From Syntrophaceae bacterium (GTDB lineage: Bacteria; Desulfobacterota; Syntrophia; Syntrophales; Smithellaceae): a stretch of 46,402 bases of DNA. The stretch is from NCBI GenBank assembly GCA_018056765.1, contig JAGPFA010000017.1, forward strand, positions 1 through 46,402, in the 5' to 3' direction. Shown piece after piece: positions 31,128 through 39,560 of this stretch; positions within the stretch are counted from its first letter, which is position 1; every line of letters starts with the position of its first letter. The notes under the pieces were generated by a model. That model saw only the letters and a program-made list of their open reading frames with translations, did not search any database and had not been told where the DNA came from. The position numbers and the translations under genes were made by a program.

Positions 31128-32662
31128 CGGGGCTCCTTTTCATTATGGTAATATTCCACAAGGGCTTTCACCAGCCCCTGCATCGTATATTCGTCCTGCA
31201 TGATGTCGATTCGGAAACCGGCCTCGCGTGCGGTGCGCGCAGTCACCGGCCCGATGCAGGCTATCTTCGCTTTTTGAGGCAGTTCGAAGTCAGCGCCTGC
31301 AATTTGCAAAAAGTTCGTGACAGTTGAAGAACTGGTGAAGGTGATCACATCAACCCCGCCTTCGCGCAAAAGACCGGCCAGTTCCTGTTTTGTTCTTCCG
31401 GAATTAACCGTACGGTAGGCGGTGGCCACTGTGACGAGCGCACCCTGTGCGGCAAGCTCCCTGGGAAGAATGTCACGGGCTTTTTCTGCACGAGGGATGA
31501 GGATTTTCACCCCCTCCAGATCCATGGTGGAAAATGATTTTAAAATGCCCTCGGCAATGAATTCGTCGGGAACCAGATCTGCGCGCAGCCCTCGGGCCTC
31601 GATCTGTTTTGCGGTCGCCGGGCCGATACAACAGATTTTCACCCCCCCGAGATCGCGCAGGTCTTTTCTCTTTTGTCCCAGACGCTCGAAGAAATAATGA
31701 ACTCCGTTGGCGCTGGTGAAGATAACCCAGCCGTAGTCTTCCAGGCGATTTATGGCGGCATCGAGCTCCTGCCATGAACCGGGCGGCTCGATGGCAATGG
31801 TCGGAAAGGGAATTGGATTTGCCCCCTCATCGGCAAGAAGGCGCGCCAGATCATCGGCCTGTCGTTCGGGACGTGTGATGAGTACGCCGCGGCCGAAAAG
31901 AGGCAGATTTTCAAACCAGCCGAGTGTCTGCCGCAAGTCCACCACCTGTCCCACTACCAAGATGGCCGGCGGCCGGAAACCATGCTCTGTGGCCTTTGTG
32001 GCAATATCAGCCAGGGTGCCTGTAAGTGTCTGCTGGTGCGGTGTGGTGCCGCGGCGGATCAGCGCCGCCGGTGTTTCCGGCACCTTTCCCGCCTCCAGAA
32101 GCGCAGCGGTGATCTGAGTGAGGTTTTTGACTCCCATCAGAAATACGAGTGTGCCGATGCCGGCCAGCGCCGGCCAGTTGATGTCGCTTTGCTCTTTGGT
32201 CGGGTCTTCATGGCCGGTGACAAAAGCGACTGTTGAGGCCATTCTCCGGTGCGTGAGCGGAATGCCCGCGTAGGCGGGTGCGGCAATTGCCGAGGTCACG
32301 CCGGGAATCACTTCAAACGGAATACCGTTTGCCGCCAGCACCTGCAGTTCCTCGCCACCGCGTCCGAAAATAAACGGGTCGCCGCCCTTGAGCCTCGCTA
32401 CCGTGTGTCCGGCCCGGGCCTCCTGTTCCAAAAGCGCATTTATCTGGTCCTGCGAAAGAGTGTGGTCTCCGCCCTGCTTTCCGGCATAAGTGAAACGGGC
32501 ATTTACCGGCGCGTATTTGAGAAGTTCCTCGTTCACCAGATTATCGTAGATGACCACGTCGGCTCCGGCCAGCGCCTGAACCGCTTTGAGCGTAATCAGG
32601 CCGGGGTCGCCCGGCCCTGCGCCGATGATATAAACTTTTCCCGGCTTTTTAACTTGAGTCAT
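31124..32662 (-). CDS. Uroporphyrinogen-III C-methyltransferase / synthase fusion
   Basis: 512-residue two-domain protein. N-terminal CobA/SUMT domain (~8-250): 'VYIIGAGPGDPGLITLKA', 'RLKGGDPFIFGRGGEE', 'VIPGVTSAIAAPAYAGIPLTHR'; it methylates uroporphyrinogen III at C2 and C7 to precorrin-2. C-terminal HemD domain (~258-505): 'GVLITRPERQADDLARLL', 'IFTSANGVHYFFERL', 'TFTSSSTVTNF'; it cyclises hydroxymethylbilane with ring-D inversion. Fusion places two consecutive steps in one chain and channels flux toward siroheme, which is also the heme precursor here. This fusion is common in anaerobes. The ribosome site is weak. Confidence 0.95.
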   Translation of the reverse strand: MTQVKKPGKVYIIGAGPGDPGLITLKAVQALAGADVVIYDNLVNEELLKYAPVNARFTYAGKQGGDHTLSQDQINALLEQEARAGHTVARLKGGDPFIFGRGGEELQVLAANGIPFEVIPGVTSAIAAPAYAGIPLTHRRMASTVAFVTGHEDPTKEQSDINWPALAGIGTLVFLMGVKNLTQITAALLEAGKVPETPAALIRRGTTPHQQTLTGTLADIATKATEHGFRPPAILVVGQVVDLRQTLGWFENLPLFGRGVLITRPERQADDLARLLADEGANPIPFPTIAIEPPGSWQELDAAINRLEDYGWVIFTSANGVHYFFERLGQKRKDLRDLGGVKICCIGPATAKQIEARGLRADLVPDEFIAEGILKSFSTMDLEGVKILIPRAEKARDILPRELAAQGALVTVATAYRTVNSGRTKQELAGLLREGGVDVITFTSSSTVTNFLQIAGADFELPQKAKIACIGPVTARTAREAGFRIDIMQDEYTMQGLVKALVEYYHNEKEPR

Positions 32663-32723
32663 AGATCAATCCGTTTTCACCCGCCACCGCAGGAGGCGAT
32701 GGCAGGTGATAAAATGTCTTCAT

Positions 32724-33638
32724 TCAGTCAAATAAATCCAGAAGCTCGCGGCCGCCTTTGTCCATGATCATCCCGGCAAGCTTCCGCCCCATCTCCCGTG
32801 CTTCGTCAAGCTCTCCCCAGACCTTATCGCGCGCCCAGCTCGATCCGTCCGGTGCGGCAAGCATTCCTTCGAGCGTGAGCCGTCCCTTTTCAATCAGGCC
32901 GTAAGCGGCGATCGGCAGACGGCAGCCGCCGCCCAGCGCCTGCAGATAGGAGCGCTCAGCGGTCACTTCGGTAAAGGTCGGCCCGTGGTTGAGAGCAGCG
33001 CATAAAGACACCAGACGCTCATCTTCTGTGCGCGCCTGTACGCCCAGAGCCCCCTGCCCCACTGCGGGCAGCATAATCTCGGTGGGCAGGTATTGCGTGA
33101 TCACATCCGTGTAGCCCAGACGCTTCATGCCCGCGGCGGCCAGAACCACACCGGTGAGGTTTTCCGTTTCAATTTTCTTCAGCCGCGTGTCGATATTGCC
33201 GCGCAGGCCGACAATCTCCAGATCCGGCATGAAGGCCCGAAGCTGTGCGCCGCGCCTTTGCGAGCCGGTACCGATTTTCGCTCCTTTGGGCAGATGCTCG
33301 AATTTTATTCCGCCGCGTGTAACCAGCACATCGCGCACGTCCTCACGCTTTAAAATGGCCGCAAAGGTCAACCCCTCGGGCACTTCCCCCGGCACATCCT
33401 TCATGCTGTGGACGGCAAGGTCGATGGAGCCGGCAAGCAGCGCCTCTTCAACTTCTTTCACAAACACCCCCTGGCCGCCGATCTGCAGAAGCGAAACATC
33501 CTGCATGATATCGCCGCTGGTCTTGATAACGCAAATCTCCGTCTCTATTTCAGGAGAAATTTTCTTCAGCTCGTCGGCCACCGAGTTGGTCTGCGCCAGC
33601 GCCAGTTTGGAGCCTCTTGTCCCGATTTTAATTTTCAT
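32724..33638 (-). CDS. hemC: Hydroxymethylbilane synthase (porphobilinogen deaminase)
   Basis: 304 residues. Polymerises four porphobilinogens to hydroxymethylbilane. 'IGTRGSKLALAQTN' at the N-terminus, 'AVHSMKDVPGEVPEG' with the catalytic Asp near 80-95, and the dipyrromethane-cofactor cysteine in 'GGGCRLPIAAYG' near 240. Two ATGs are possible. AGGA is five bases before the one at 33638 but directly abuts the one at 33644, so 33638 was chosen. The 61-base gap to cobA-hemD has no clear signal. Confidence 0.96.
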   Translation of the reverse strand: MKIKIGTRGSKLALAQTNSVADELKKISPEIETEICVIKTSGDIMQDVSLLQIGGQGVFVKEVEEALLAGSIDLAVHSMKDVPGEVPEGLTFAAILKREDVRDVLVTRGGIKFEHLPKGAKIGTGSQRRGAQLRAFMPDLEIVGLRGNIDTRLKKIETENLTGVVLAAAGMKRLGYTDVITQYLPTEIMLPAVGQGALGVQARTEDERLVSLCAALNHGPTFTEVTAERSYLQALGGGCRLPIAAYGLIEKGRLTLEGMLAAPDGSSWARDKVWGELDEAREMGRKLAGMIMDKGGRELLDLFD

Positions 33639-33749
33639 CTTCATCCTGTCTGATTTTATCCGTGTCCATATTCAGCATCGCCCCGCCCGGCATTTAACGA
33701 ATGAAATATTTTTCCCACGGCTCACCTGTGTTGTGTTACCGAAGCTCAT

Positions 33750-35012
33750 TCAATCGTCGAGTTTGAAGAGCTGCCTGGCAGCGGCGACAATGTCCTGTGC
33801 GCGGGTCTGGGCGCTTTCTTCCTTCATCGCCGTCACCGGGCCATGCAGAATCTTGTTTACAATCCCGTTCACCAGCGCCTCCACCTTCTCGCGCTCATCA
33901 TCGGGCAGAGCCCCCAGCCAGTTGGCGGCTTTTTCCATCTCACGGCCCACAATCCCTTCCGCCTTGCGCCTGAGCGAGACGATGGTGGGCACCGCCTCCA
34001 GCTCGCGGAGCCAGTCGGTGTAATTGGCCACTTCCTCGGCCACAATCGCCTCCGCCTTGATCGCCTCACGTTTGCGGTTTTTGATGTTCTCATCTACGAT
34101 GCTCTGCAGATCGTCGATGTTGTACAAAAATACGTTCCCGAGTTTGCCGCACGCCGGGTCGATGTCACGCGGCACGGCTATGTCAATCAGAAAGAGCATA
34201 CGGTTCTTTCGTTTTTGCAAACAGCCGGCCACCATCTGCCGGGTGATGACATAAGATGGCGAGCCTGTTGAACTAATGACAATATCAGTATCGCCAAGCG
34301 TTTCGTCAAGGGCATCGAGCCCCACGGCCCGGCCGTGGAATTTTTCCGCCAGCGCCGCGGCCTGCGCTGCCGAGCGGTTGGCGACAGTGATCTTTTCGGC
34401 ACCGTTGGCGGCCAGATGCGTGCAGGCAAGCTCCGCCATTTCACCTGCGCCGATCACCAGAAGTTTTTTCCCGTCAAGCGTCCCGAAGATTTTTTTGGCC
34501 AGCTCCACGGCGGCAAAGCTCACCGAGACGGGATTTGCCGCAATGCCCGTTTCCGTGCGCACCCGCTTGGCGGTCCTGAAGGCCCGGTGCATCAGACGGT
34601 TCAGCGCCACGCCGGTGGCGTTTTCCGCCAGCGCCTGGCGATAGGCGTCTTTCACCTGCCCCAGAATCTGCGCCTCGCCCATCACCAGTGAATCCAGGCT
34701 TGCCGCCACGCGAAACAAATGCCGTATCGCCTCCTCCCCTTCATGAAGGTAGAGACATTTTCCGGCATCGCCACCGCTTAAGGCCCCCAGACCTATAAGA
34801 TAATCCTTCAGGGCCGCCCGCGCCTGGGAGTCTTCCTCCACGTTGGCGACAATCTCCACGCGGTTGCAGGTGGAAAGATACAAAGCCTCACTGACTCCGT
34901 CGATGGCCAGAAGGCTGCCCGGCAGATGCATCGTTTCCTGACATCCGGCAAAAAGCCTCTCACGCACGTCAAGAGGTGCAGTTTTGTGATTTAATCCGAC
35001 AAGTACAATCAT
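33750..35012 (-). CDS. hemA: Glutamyl-tRNA reductase
   Basis: 420 residues. Reduces glutamyl-tRNA to glutamate-1-semialdehyde: the entry step of C5 tetrapyrrole synthesis. 'GLNHKTAPLDVRERL' near 6-20, catalytic Cys49 in 'YLSTCNRVEI', 'GEAQILGQVKDAY' near 110, NADPH fold 'LLVIGAGEMAELA' near 180, and a C-terminal dimerisation helix region. The start at ATG 35012 lies two bases after the hemX/ccsA stop and matches the family N-terminus; the frame is open upstream, but that part overlaps the other gene. No strong ribosome site, so coupling to the upstream gene is likely. Confidence 0.96.
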   Translation of the reverse strand: MIVLVGLNHKTAPLDVRERLFAGCQETMHLPGSLLAIDGVSEALYLSTCNRVEIVANVEEDSQARAALKDYLIGLGALSGGDAGKCLYLHEGEEAIRHLFRVAASLDSLVMGEAQILGQVKDAYRQALAENATGVALNRLMHRAFRTAKRVRTETGIAANPVSVSFAAVELAKKIFGTLDGKKLLVIGAGEMAELACTHLAANGAEKITVANRSAAQAAALAEKFHGRAVGLDALDETLGDTDIVISSTGSPSYVITRQMVAGCLQKRKNRMLFLIDIAVPRDIDPACGKLGNVFLYNIDDLQSIVDENIKNRKREAIKAEAIVAEEVANYTDWLRELEAVPTIVSLRRKAEGIVGREMEKAANWLGALPDDEREKVEALVNGIVNKILHGPVTAMKEESAQTRAQDIVAAARQLFKLDD

Positions 35013-35014
35013 GA

Positions 35015-35839
35015 TCAAATGAAACTGTGCAAGCTGGGCAGGCAAAAGCGTACTACCACAGCGGACACGGCAAGCAATACAAATATTATAACTGACAGGA
35101 CCGCCACACGGACTCCCTTCCAGCCGATGGCCAGCCGCTGATGAAGCAAAAACCCGTAGGCGACCCAGACGGCAAAAGACCAGATGACCCTGGGATCGGA
35201 CGCCCACGGGCCTTCCCAGACAAAGACGGCATAGACGCTGCCGATGATGATTCCCGTAGTCAGCAGGACAAATCCCCAAGCAAGTCCGATGAAGTTAATT
35301 CTGTCCAGGTCTCCCAAAGAGGGCAAAAGTCTGCTCATCTTCGTCTGTGTCTTGTTTTTGATAAAATGGTTTTGCATCAGAAACATGGCTCCCGAAGCGG
35401 ATGCCAGGACGAACAGCGCCTCGCCCGCCACCGATAAAACCAGATGCACCGTGGTGAGCCCGCCTCTCCACTCGGGCGGCAGAAGGCTTCTGTTGGGGGC
35501 CAGACCCGCGGCCGCAAGGAGCAAAAGTAAAATCAGCGGCGCGATAAACACGCCCAGAACACGGGTTTTTGTTTTAAGCTGAAAGCCCAGATAAATGCCG
35601 GCAATCGCCCAGGCATAAAATACCAGGTAATGGCGGGAACCTATTTGATTCCATCCTTCCCAGTTCGCGGCCGCCACAACCAGATTGGCGGTCAGGAAGG
35701 CGAACACCGCCGTCAATATCCAGGTGGAGATTTTGGCGATGAGCACTCTTTTTACTAAAATGGAAAGCAGGTATCCGGCTACGGCCAGCACCGTACAGGT
35801 AAGGGCCTGCATCAGAAAAACCGTTTCAGTGCTGCTCAA
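35015..35839 (-). CDS. CcsA/HemX-type membrane protein
   Basis: 274 residues, eight or so TM helices, cytochrome c assembly (CcsA) fold. A Trp-rich loop 'WEGPWASDPRVIWSFAVWVAYG' near 215-235 resembles the heme-handling WWD region, and histidines occur in 'TTVHLVLS' and 'LLHQRLA'. Directly before hemA such genes are named hemX and in Bacillus influence glutamyl-tRNA reductase level. A role in cytochrome c maturation is equally possible. It overlaps the upstream siroheme synthase gene by 14 bases. Confidence 0.8.
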   Translation of the reverse strand: MSSTETVFLMQALTCTVLAVAGYLLSILVKRVLIAKISTWILTAVFAFLTANLVVAAANWEGWNQIGSRHYLVFYAWAIAGIYLGFQLKTKTRVLGVFIAPLILLLLLAAAGLAPNRSLLPPEWRGGLTTVHLVLSVAGEALFVLASASGAMFLMQNHFIKNKTQTKMSRLLPSLGDLDRINFIGLAWGFVLLTTGIIIGSVYAVFVWEGPWASDPRVIWSFAVWVAYGFLLHQRLAIGWKGVRVAVLSVIIFVLLAVSAVVVRFCLPSLHSFI

Positions 35840-36467
35840 GGCTCACCTCCTGACCCGTGATGCTCCGGACAATCTCTTTCACACGGCCCTCGTCGCCACT
35901 ACGGATGGCCTCAAGCAGGCCCGCGGCCATCAGCTCGTCAAACCATTTTCGCCCCATTCCGCTGTTTTTTTCCATCCCGGCTCTTAACTGCCCCAGAACA
36001 GAAGTGAGTACGGCATATTCTTCCGTATAGGTTTTCTCCAGCTCTTCGCGCAGGTAACGCGCCAGCGCCGGGGAACTGCCAGCCGTACCGCAGGCGATGG
36101 TCAGATCGCCACGCTCAACCACCGAGGGCAAAATGAAATCGCACTTTTCGGGATCATCCACGATATTGACGGGGATCCCTCTGCTTTTTGCATCACGCGA
36201 GATCCGCTCGTTCGTTTTATCATCGTCAGTCGCCCCGATCACTAGGCGCGCCCCGTAAAGATATTCCGCAGCGTAATCATCGTCGATATGCTCGATGAGG
36301 TTTTGTCTTTTGAGCCCGGCCAGGTCATCCGTCAGGCCGGGACTGACGACACTGACTTTGGCGCCGCAGTCCACGAGACGCGCCGCTTTACGGGCCGCCA
36401 CCTCGCCTCCTCCGATAATGACACACTTTTTTCCTTTGATCTCCCAAAAAACCGGATAATACTTCAA
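35826..36467 (-). CDS. Met8/CysG-N-like siroheme synthase
   Basis: 213 residues. Oxidises precorrin-2 to sirohydrochlorin with NAD, and in bifunctional members inserts iron to give siroheme. 'KKCVIIGGGEVAARKAARLVDCGAKVSVVSP' is an NAD-binding Rossmann start, 'IGATDDDKTNERI' near 75 follows, then 'CDFILPSVVERGDLTIACGTAGSSPALAR' near 108-136 carries the catalytic Asp and Ser region. The start codon is TTG at 36465-36467 with AGGA six bases upstream. First gene of the heme operon; it supplies the siroheme that the ahb enzymes need. Confidence 0.92.
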   Translation of the reverse strand: MKYYPVFWEIKGKKCVIIGGGEVAARKAARLVDCGAKVSVVSPGLTDDLAGLKRQNLIEHIDDDYAAEYLYGARLVIGATDDDKTNERISRDAKSRGIPVNIVDDPEKCDFILPSVVERGDLTIACGTAGSSPALARYLREELEKTYTEEYAVLTSVLGQLRAGMEKNSGMGRKWFDELMAAGLLEAIRSGDEGRVKEIVRSITGQEVSLEQH

Positions 36468-36742
36468 GATTTTCCTTTCAGGGCGCCGCGTTGGCTGCCT
36501 GCGGCGTCAGAGAGGCACGCTATCACGATAAATGGCAAAATTCAAGATGCGGGTTACCGGACGCACACGGTCATCCACTTGAATTAAATGAATATTACGC
36601 TCTACAATACTCAATGACTGATAAATTCTTCCCGGTATTTCCAAACATCCCCTCCACCGTACGCGAACGTCCTTTTGTTCTGTCCATCAAACTAACAAAA
36701 AGCATCCGTTAACGCTTCTCTCCCCGGTAACAGGAGAATAAT

Positions 36743-36885
36743 ATGAATGCGGCAGTGCTTTTGGAAGTCGCAGTGGTTTTCTTTTTTTTGGCTCGTCGTT
36801 AGGTTTATTCCGGTTTATTGCGCAATTATTCGGTGAAAACGATGCGACGCCGACGCCTTTGCCGACACCGAAAAGAAGCGATTAA
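36743..36885 (+). CDS. Possible small membrane peptide with poly-T frameshift
   Basis: AGGAG (36732-36736) precedes ATG 36743. The frame reads 'MNAAVLLEVAVVFFF', then enters a run of eight T (36782-36789) and stops after 19 codons (36800-36802). A -1 shift at the T run would continue as 'FGSSLGLFRFIAQLFGEND' and a Pro/Thr-rich tail 'ATPTPLPTPKRSD', stopping at 36885: a plausible 47-residue single-span protein. This may be programmed slippage, a mutation, a sequencing error or chance. I see nothing else definite in the gap 36468-36899. Confidence 0.35.
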
Positions 36886-36899
36886 TGCGGGCGCTACCG

Positions 36900-38549
36900 T
36901 TACTTGACCGCGCCGAAACCGGTGTCGCCCAGCCAGGTGTAAAACAGGCTGACGACTCCCGCCGTCTGATAGGCGTTTCCGCGATCCGGGTAACCGGCGT
37001 CGCGGATCGTGGCCGTGTACTGGAGTCCGACGGCATGATGCAAAAAGAGGCGGACAGTCACCCCGGCGTTCAGACGATTGATGAATTCCGTTCGATGATT
37101 TTCATGCCCTCCGATATCCGATACATAATATAGGCGGTCCGTGAAATCGAGCATCGCGCGGTCACCCAGAATCAAACGCAGATCCAGCAGGCTCTGCGGG
37201 GCTATGCCGTACGTATAGTTGCGCGGGCACTCGTTGGTGAGGTAACCGGCAGCAGCGTATCCAATCCCCCCGAGAACCGACCCCTGGAGAGCCACCTCCT
37301 GCGAAAACCACCATTGAAACGTCGTGCCCAGTGAAAGGGAGGTACTGGAAACGGGCAACAGGTATGGCGATATGTAGTCATAACCACCGTATAGTCCCCA
37401 GATGCCGCGATAGTTGTCTCCCGCCGCGTAACTCTGTCCGACGAGCAGGCCGCGTACCAGGATGCTCTCCAGGGTGTTTTTGCAACTGCCGCGACCGGAT
37501 ATTGCAAAGTGAAAATAATCAAAAGGCCGTGAGTAACTGTAGCCCGCCCGGCCGGGGAATCCATACGCCAGTGAAAAATCCGCCGCCGGTTCCAGGCGGT
37601 TAATGTGGCTTGAGATGTGCCTGTCGCCGAGATCTGAATTGCAATTGACGCCCAGCCTTGCGCTCCAGAATGTTGCCGGCCGACGGCCGGGAAACACCGC
37701 CTTAAAACGATTGCCAAAGGCAAGCCTGTTGAACCCGGTGGCGGGTGAAATCAGGGCAGCTCCCAATTCACGCCAGAGGCCCGGTTCGCTGCCGCCGCCT
37801 TCCAGCAGGAGACTGGACATCCGGAAAAGCGCCTCTCCAAAAAAGCTGCCCCCGGTTCCGGTGGCAATCTGGTCATTTATGGAAGGCTGGGTGGCCTCTC
37901 CAGCAACCTCCCACAGGAAGCTTCCCGCGTTCGCATAAAGAAGAGACTCCCAGAAATTCAGGCCGGCCGACCGCGCCAGGCCATGATGAATGGTACCCTG
38001 GTAGGGGTGGGAAAACTGGTTCACGGAAAAAGAATCATGATCAATAACCCAGTGTTCACGGGTCAGGTTATCCCAGATGGTCGACAGATCAGTCTTATAG
38101 GATTTTTTCCCGTTCTGCGTTTCATCGGGATACGCCACCCGGTCATACATGTTGAGCAGGAAAAGAAACGCCGGTATTTCCAGGGCGGGAATGATATAGC
38201 TCTTGCGGACGTCAGACTTCCATTGCAACGCGTTTGCCGGCGCAACGATGCTCTCCCGAATCTTTACATCCGTTGTCTGGACGGCGGGCACCGGGAAGAG
38301 GCGGGCGATGCCTGTATAACTTCCGTCTCCGGAAAGCGCCGGTGGAAAAACCCCGGCGCGGGCATACCAAACGGAAATTACTCTTTGCGTTAAATCATGC
38401 TCATCGACTGCTGATGGCCCAATGATCATGGACGCAGCAAAACTCTCAGCAGGAATTGAAGAAGTGTCGGGAAATCCGGCTGTCCGGGCAATGGCCAAAC
38501 CGTGTACAGCAAAGACCAGAATACCCGCCTGAAGTATCGAAATAATCAT
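36900..38549 (-). CDS. DUF3943 outer-membrane beta-barrel protein
   Basis: 549 residues. Signal-like N-terminus ('IISILQAGILVFAVHGLAIA'). The DUF3943 signature lies near residues 150-260: 'DHDSFSVNQFSHPYQGTIHH', 'FWESLLYANAGSFLWEVAGE', 'PSINDQIATGTGGSFFGEAL'. The C-terminal ~250 residues alternate aromatic and polar residues, as in a transmembrane barrel. The function is not established for the family. Monocistronic; no strong ribosome site is visible before ATG 38549. Confidence 0.8.
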   Translation of the reverse strand: MIISILQAGILVFAVHGLAIARTAGFPDTSSIPAESFAASMIIGPSAVDEHDLTQRVISVWYARAGVFPPALSGDGSYTGIARLFPVPAVQTTDVKIRESIVAPANALQWKSDVRKSYIIPALEIPAFLFLLNMYDRVAYPDETQNGKKSYKTDLSTIWDNLTREHWVIDHDSFSVNQFSHPYQGTIHHGLARSAGLNFWESLLYANAGSFLWEVAGEATQPSINDQIATGTGGSFFGEALFRMSSLLLEGGGSEPGLWRELGAALISPATGFNRLAFGNRFKAVFPGRRPATFWSARLGVNCNSDLGDRHISSHINRLEPAADFSLAYGFPGRAGYSYSRPFDYFHFAISGRGSCKNTLESILVRGLLVGQSYAAGDNYRGIWGLYGGYDYISPYLLPVSSTSLSLGTTFQWWFSQEVALQGSVLGGIGYAAAGYLTNECPRNYTYGIAPQSLLDLRLILGDRAMLDFTDRLYYVSDIGGHENHRTEFINRLNAGVTVRLFLHHAVGLQYTATIRDAGYPDRGNAYQTAGVVSLFYTWLGDTGFGAVK

Positions 38550-38818
38550 CCAGAATACTTTTTTTGCACCGCTGGTAATGTTGCTGCTCCTTCTTGTGCC
38601 CCGGTTAGCACTCTGACACAGCCGCTTATATAGAGATTGCCGCTACGGGTCAAGATGGATTTGTACGGAAGGCGGAGGCAAACAGCCCTAAAATAAGCCG
38701 GCTATTGCAGCAAGATTAGTCTTAGCTCACTACTTGCTTCTGACACCGCAAATGCCTTGCAGCCCAGACTCCGTCTTTGTCGGCCAGGCCATAGACACCT
38801 CGTATCTTCGTTAAAACA

Positions 38819-38846
38819 AAAAAGGGCTTTTTTTTGAAGCCCCTTG
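38819..38846 (-). terminator. Terminator of the bacteriohemerythrin gene
   Basis: On the minus strand: AAGGGGCTTC, A-rich loop, AAGCCCTT, then a T-rich tail. It lies about 90 bases after the hemerythrin stop. The rest of the 38550-38933 gap shows no gene. Confidence 0.65.
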
Positions 38847-38933
38847 CTTTTTATCCACCTTCTCACTCTGGATCTGTGATTTACAGCCGCTTTTCCGTAA
38901 GTCACCAAAGCGGTAACCGTATTCTTTCTTGCC

Positions 38934-39341
38934 TCAGGCAAAGAGCTTTTTAACGGCAGGAGCATATTTTCTGTCTTGAGTATTGATATGTCCCAGCCAC
39001 CAGTCTCTGAGAAACTTCAAGGCCTGCTCCACTTCCTCGTCGGAAGTTTCCTCACGGGCGATACCCCGCGTCCTTTCCATCAACCGGCCGTGCAACAGAA
39101 CATGGTCATCATAATCCGGATATTCGGCCCTTCTCATCAATGCTTCTTCGGTAATAAAATGCAAATGTGAATAAAGCTCAAGAATCCGCAACGTCGGCTT
39201 CAGAACGTCCGGCCCGCGCCCCTGGCGCACAAAATACTGAAAGGAATTGATCGTCGATACGATGCCGCGGTGCTGCTCGTCGATGATGGGTATCCCCAGA
39301 TCGTTTTCTTTATTCCAGATTATGTAAAGCATCGGTTCCAT
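38934..39341 (-). CDS. Bacteriohemerythrin
   Basis: 135-residue single-domain di-iron oxygen-binding protein. Iron ligands are visible in order: His in 'IIDEQHRGI' (His24), His and Glu in 'HLHFITEEALM' (near 58-68), His pair in 'DDHVLLHGRL' (near 77-82), and His/Asp in 'WWLGHINTQDRKY' (near 113-125). Such proteins bind O2 (or NO) for storage, delivery or detoxification, fitting an anaerobe exposed to oxygen. GAGGG upstream of ATG 39341 supports the start, though Met4 is possible. Stands alone with its own terminator. Confidence 0.93.
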   Translation of the reverse strand: MEPMLYIIWNKENDLGIPIIDEQHRGIVSTINSFQYFVRQGRGPDVLKPTLRILELYSHLHFITEEALMRRAEYPDYDDHVLLHGRLMERTRGIAREETSDEEVEQALKFLRDWWLGHINTQDRKYAPAVKKLFA

Positions 39342-39483
39342 TTTCCCTCTTTTCTAAGGCTTTCATTGAAATTAAAGTTGTGGCTGTTTTACGCTCCCCG
39401 TCTATAACTGATTTTTTCCGCCGACCATCTCCAATATGACACAGCCGTTCCGATTTTTCAAACTAACCCGTTACCGCCCCCGA

Positions 39484-39521
39484 TAAAAAAAGAGAGGTTA
39501 AAGCTTCAGCTTTAACCTCTC
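39484..39521 (-). terminator. Terminator of the glycerol ABC operon
   Basis: On the minus strand, GAGAGGTTAAAGC-TGAA-GCTTTAACCTCTC then seven T residues: a perfect 13-bp stem with U tract, about 40 bases after the glpV stop. Confidence 0.92.
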
Positions 39522-39560
39522 CGTATAGTGACAGATTAATCTAAGCCGGGTTACCGGAAC

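Noticed and set aside
38702..38965. 87-codon minus-strand ORF after the hemerythrin gene
   Set aside because: Overlaps the hemerythrin end and its terminator; the composition is not protein-like and there is no ribosome site.
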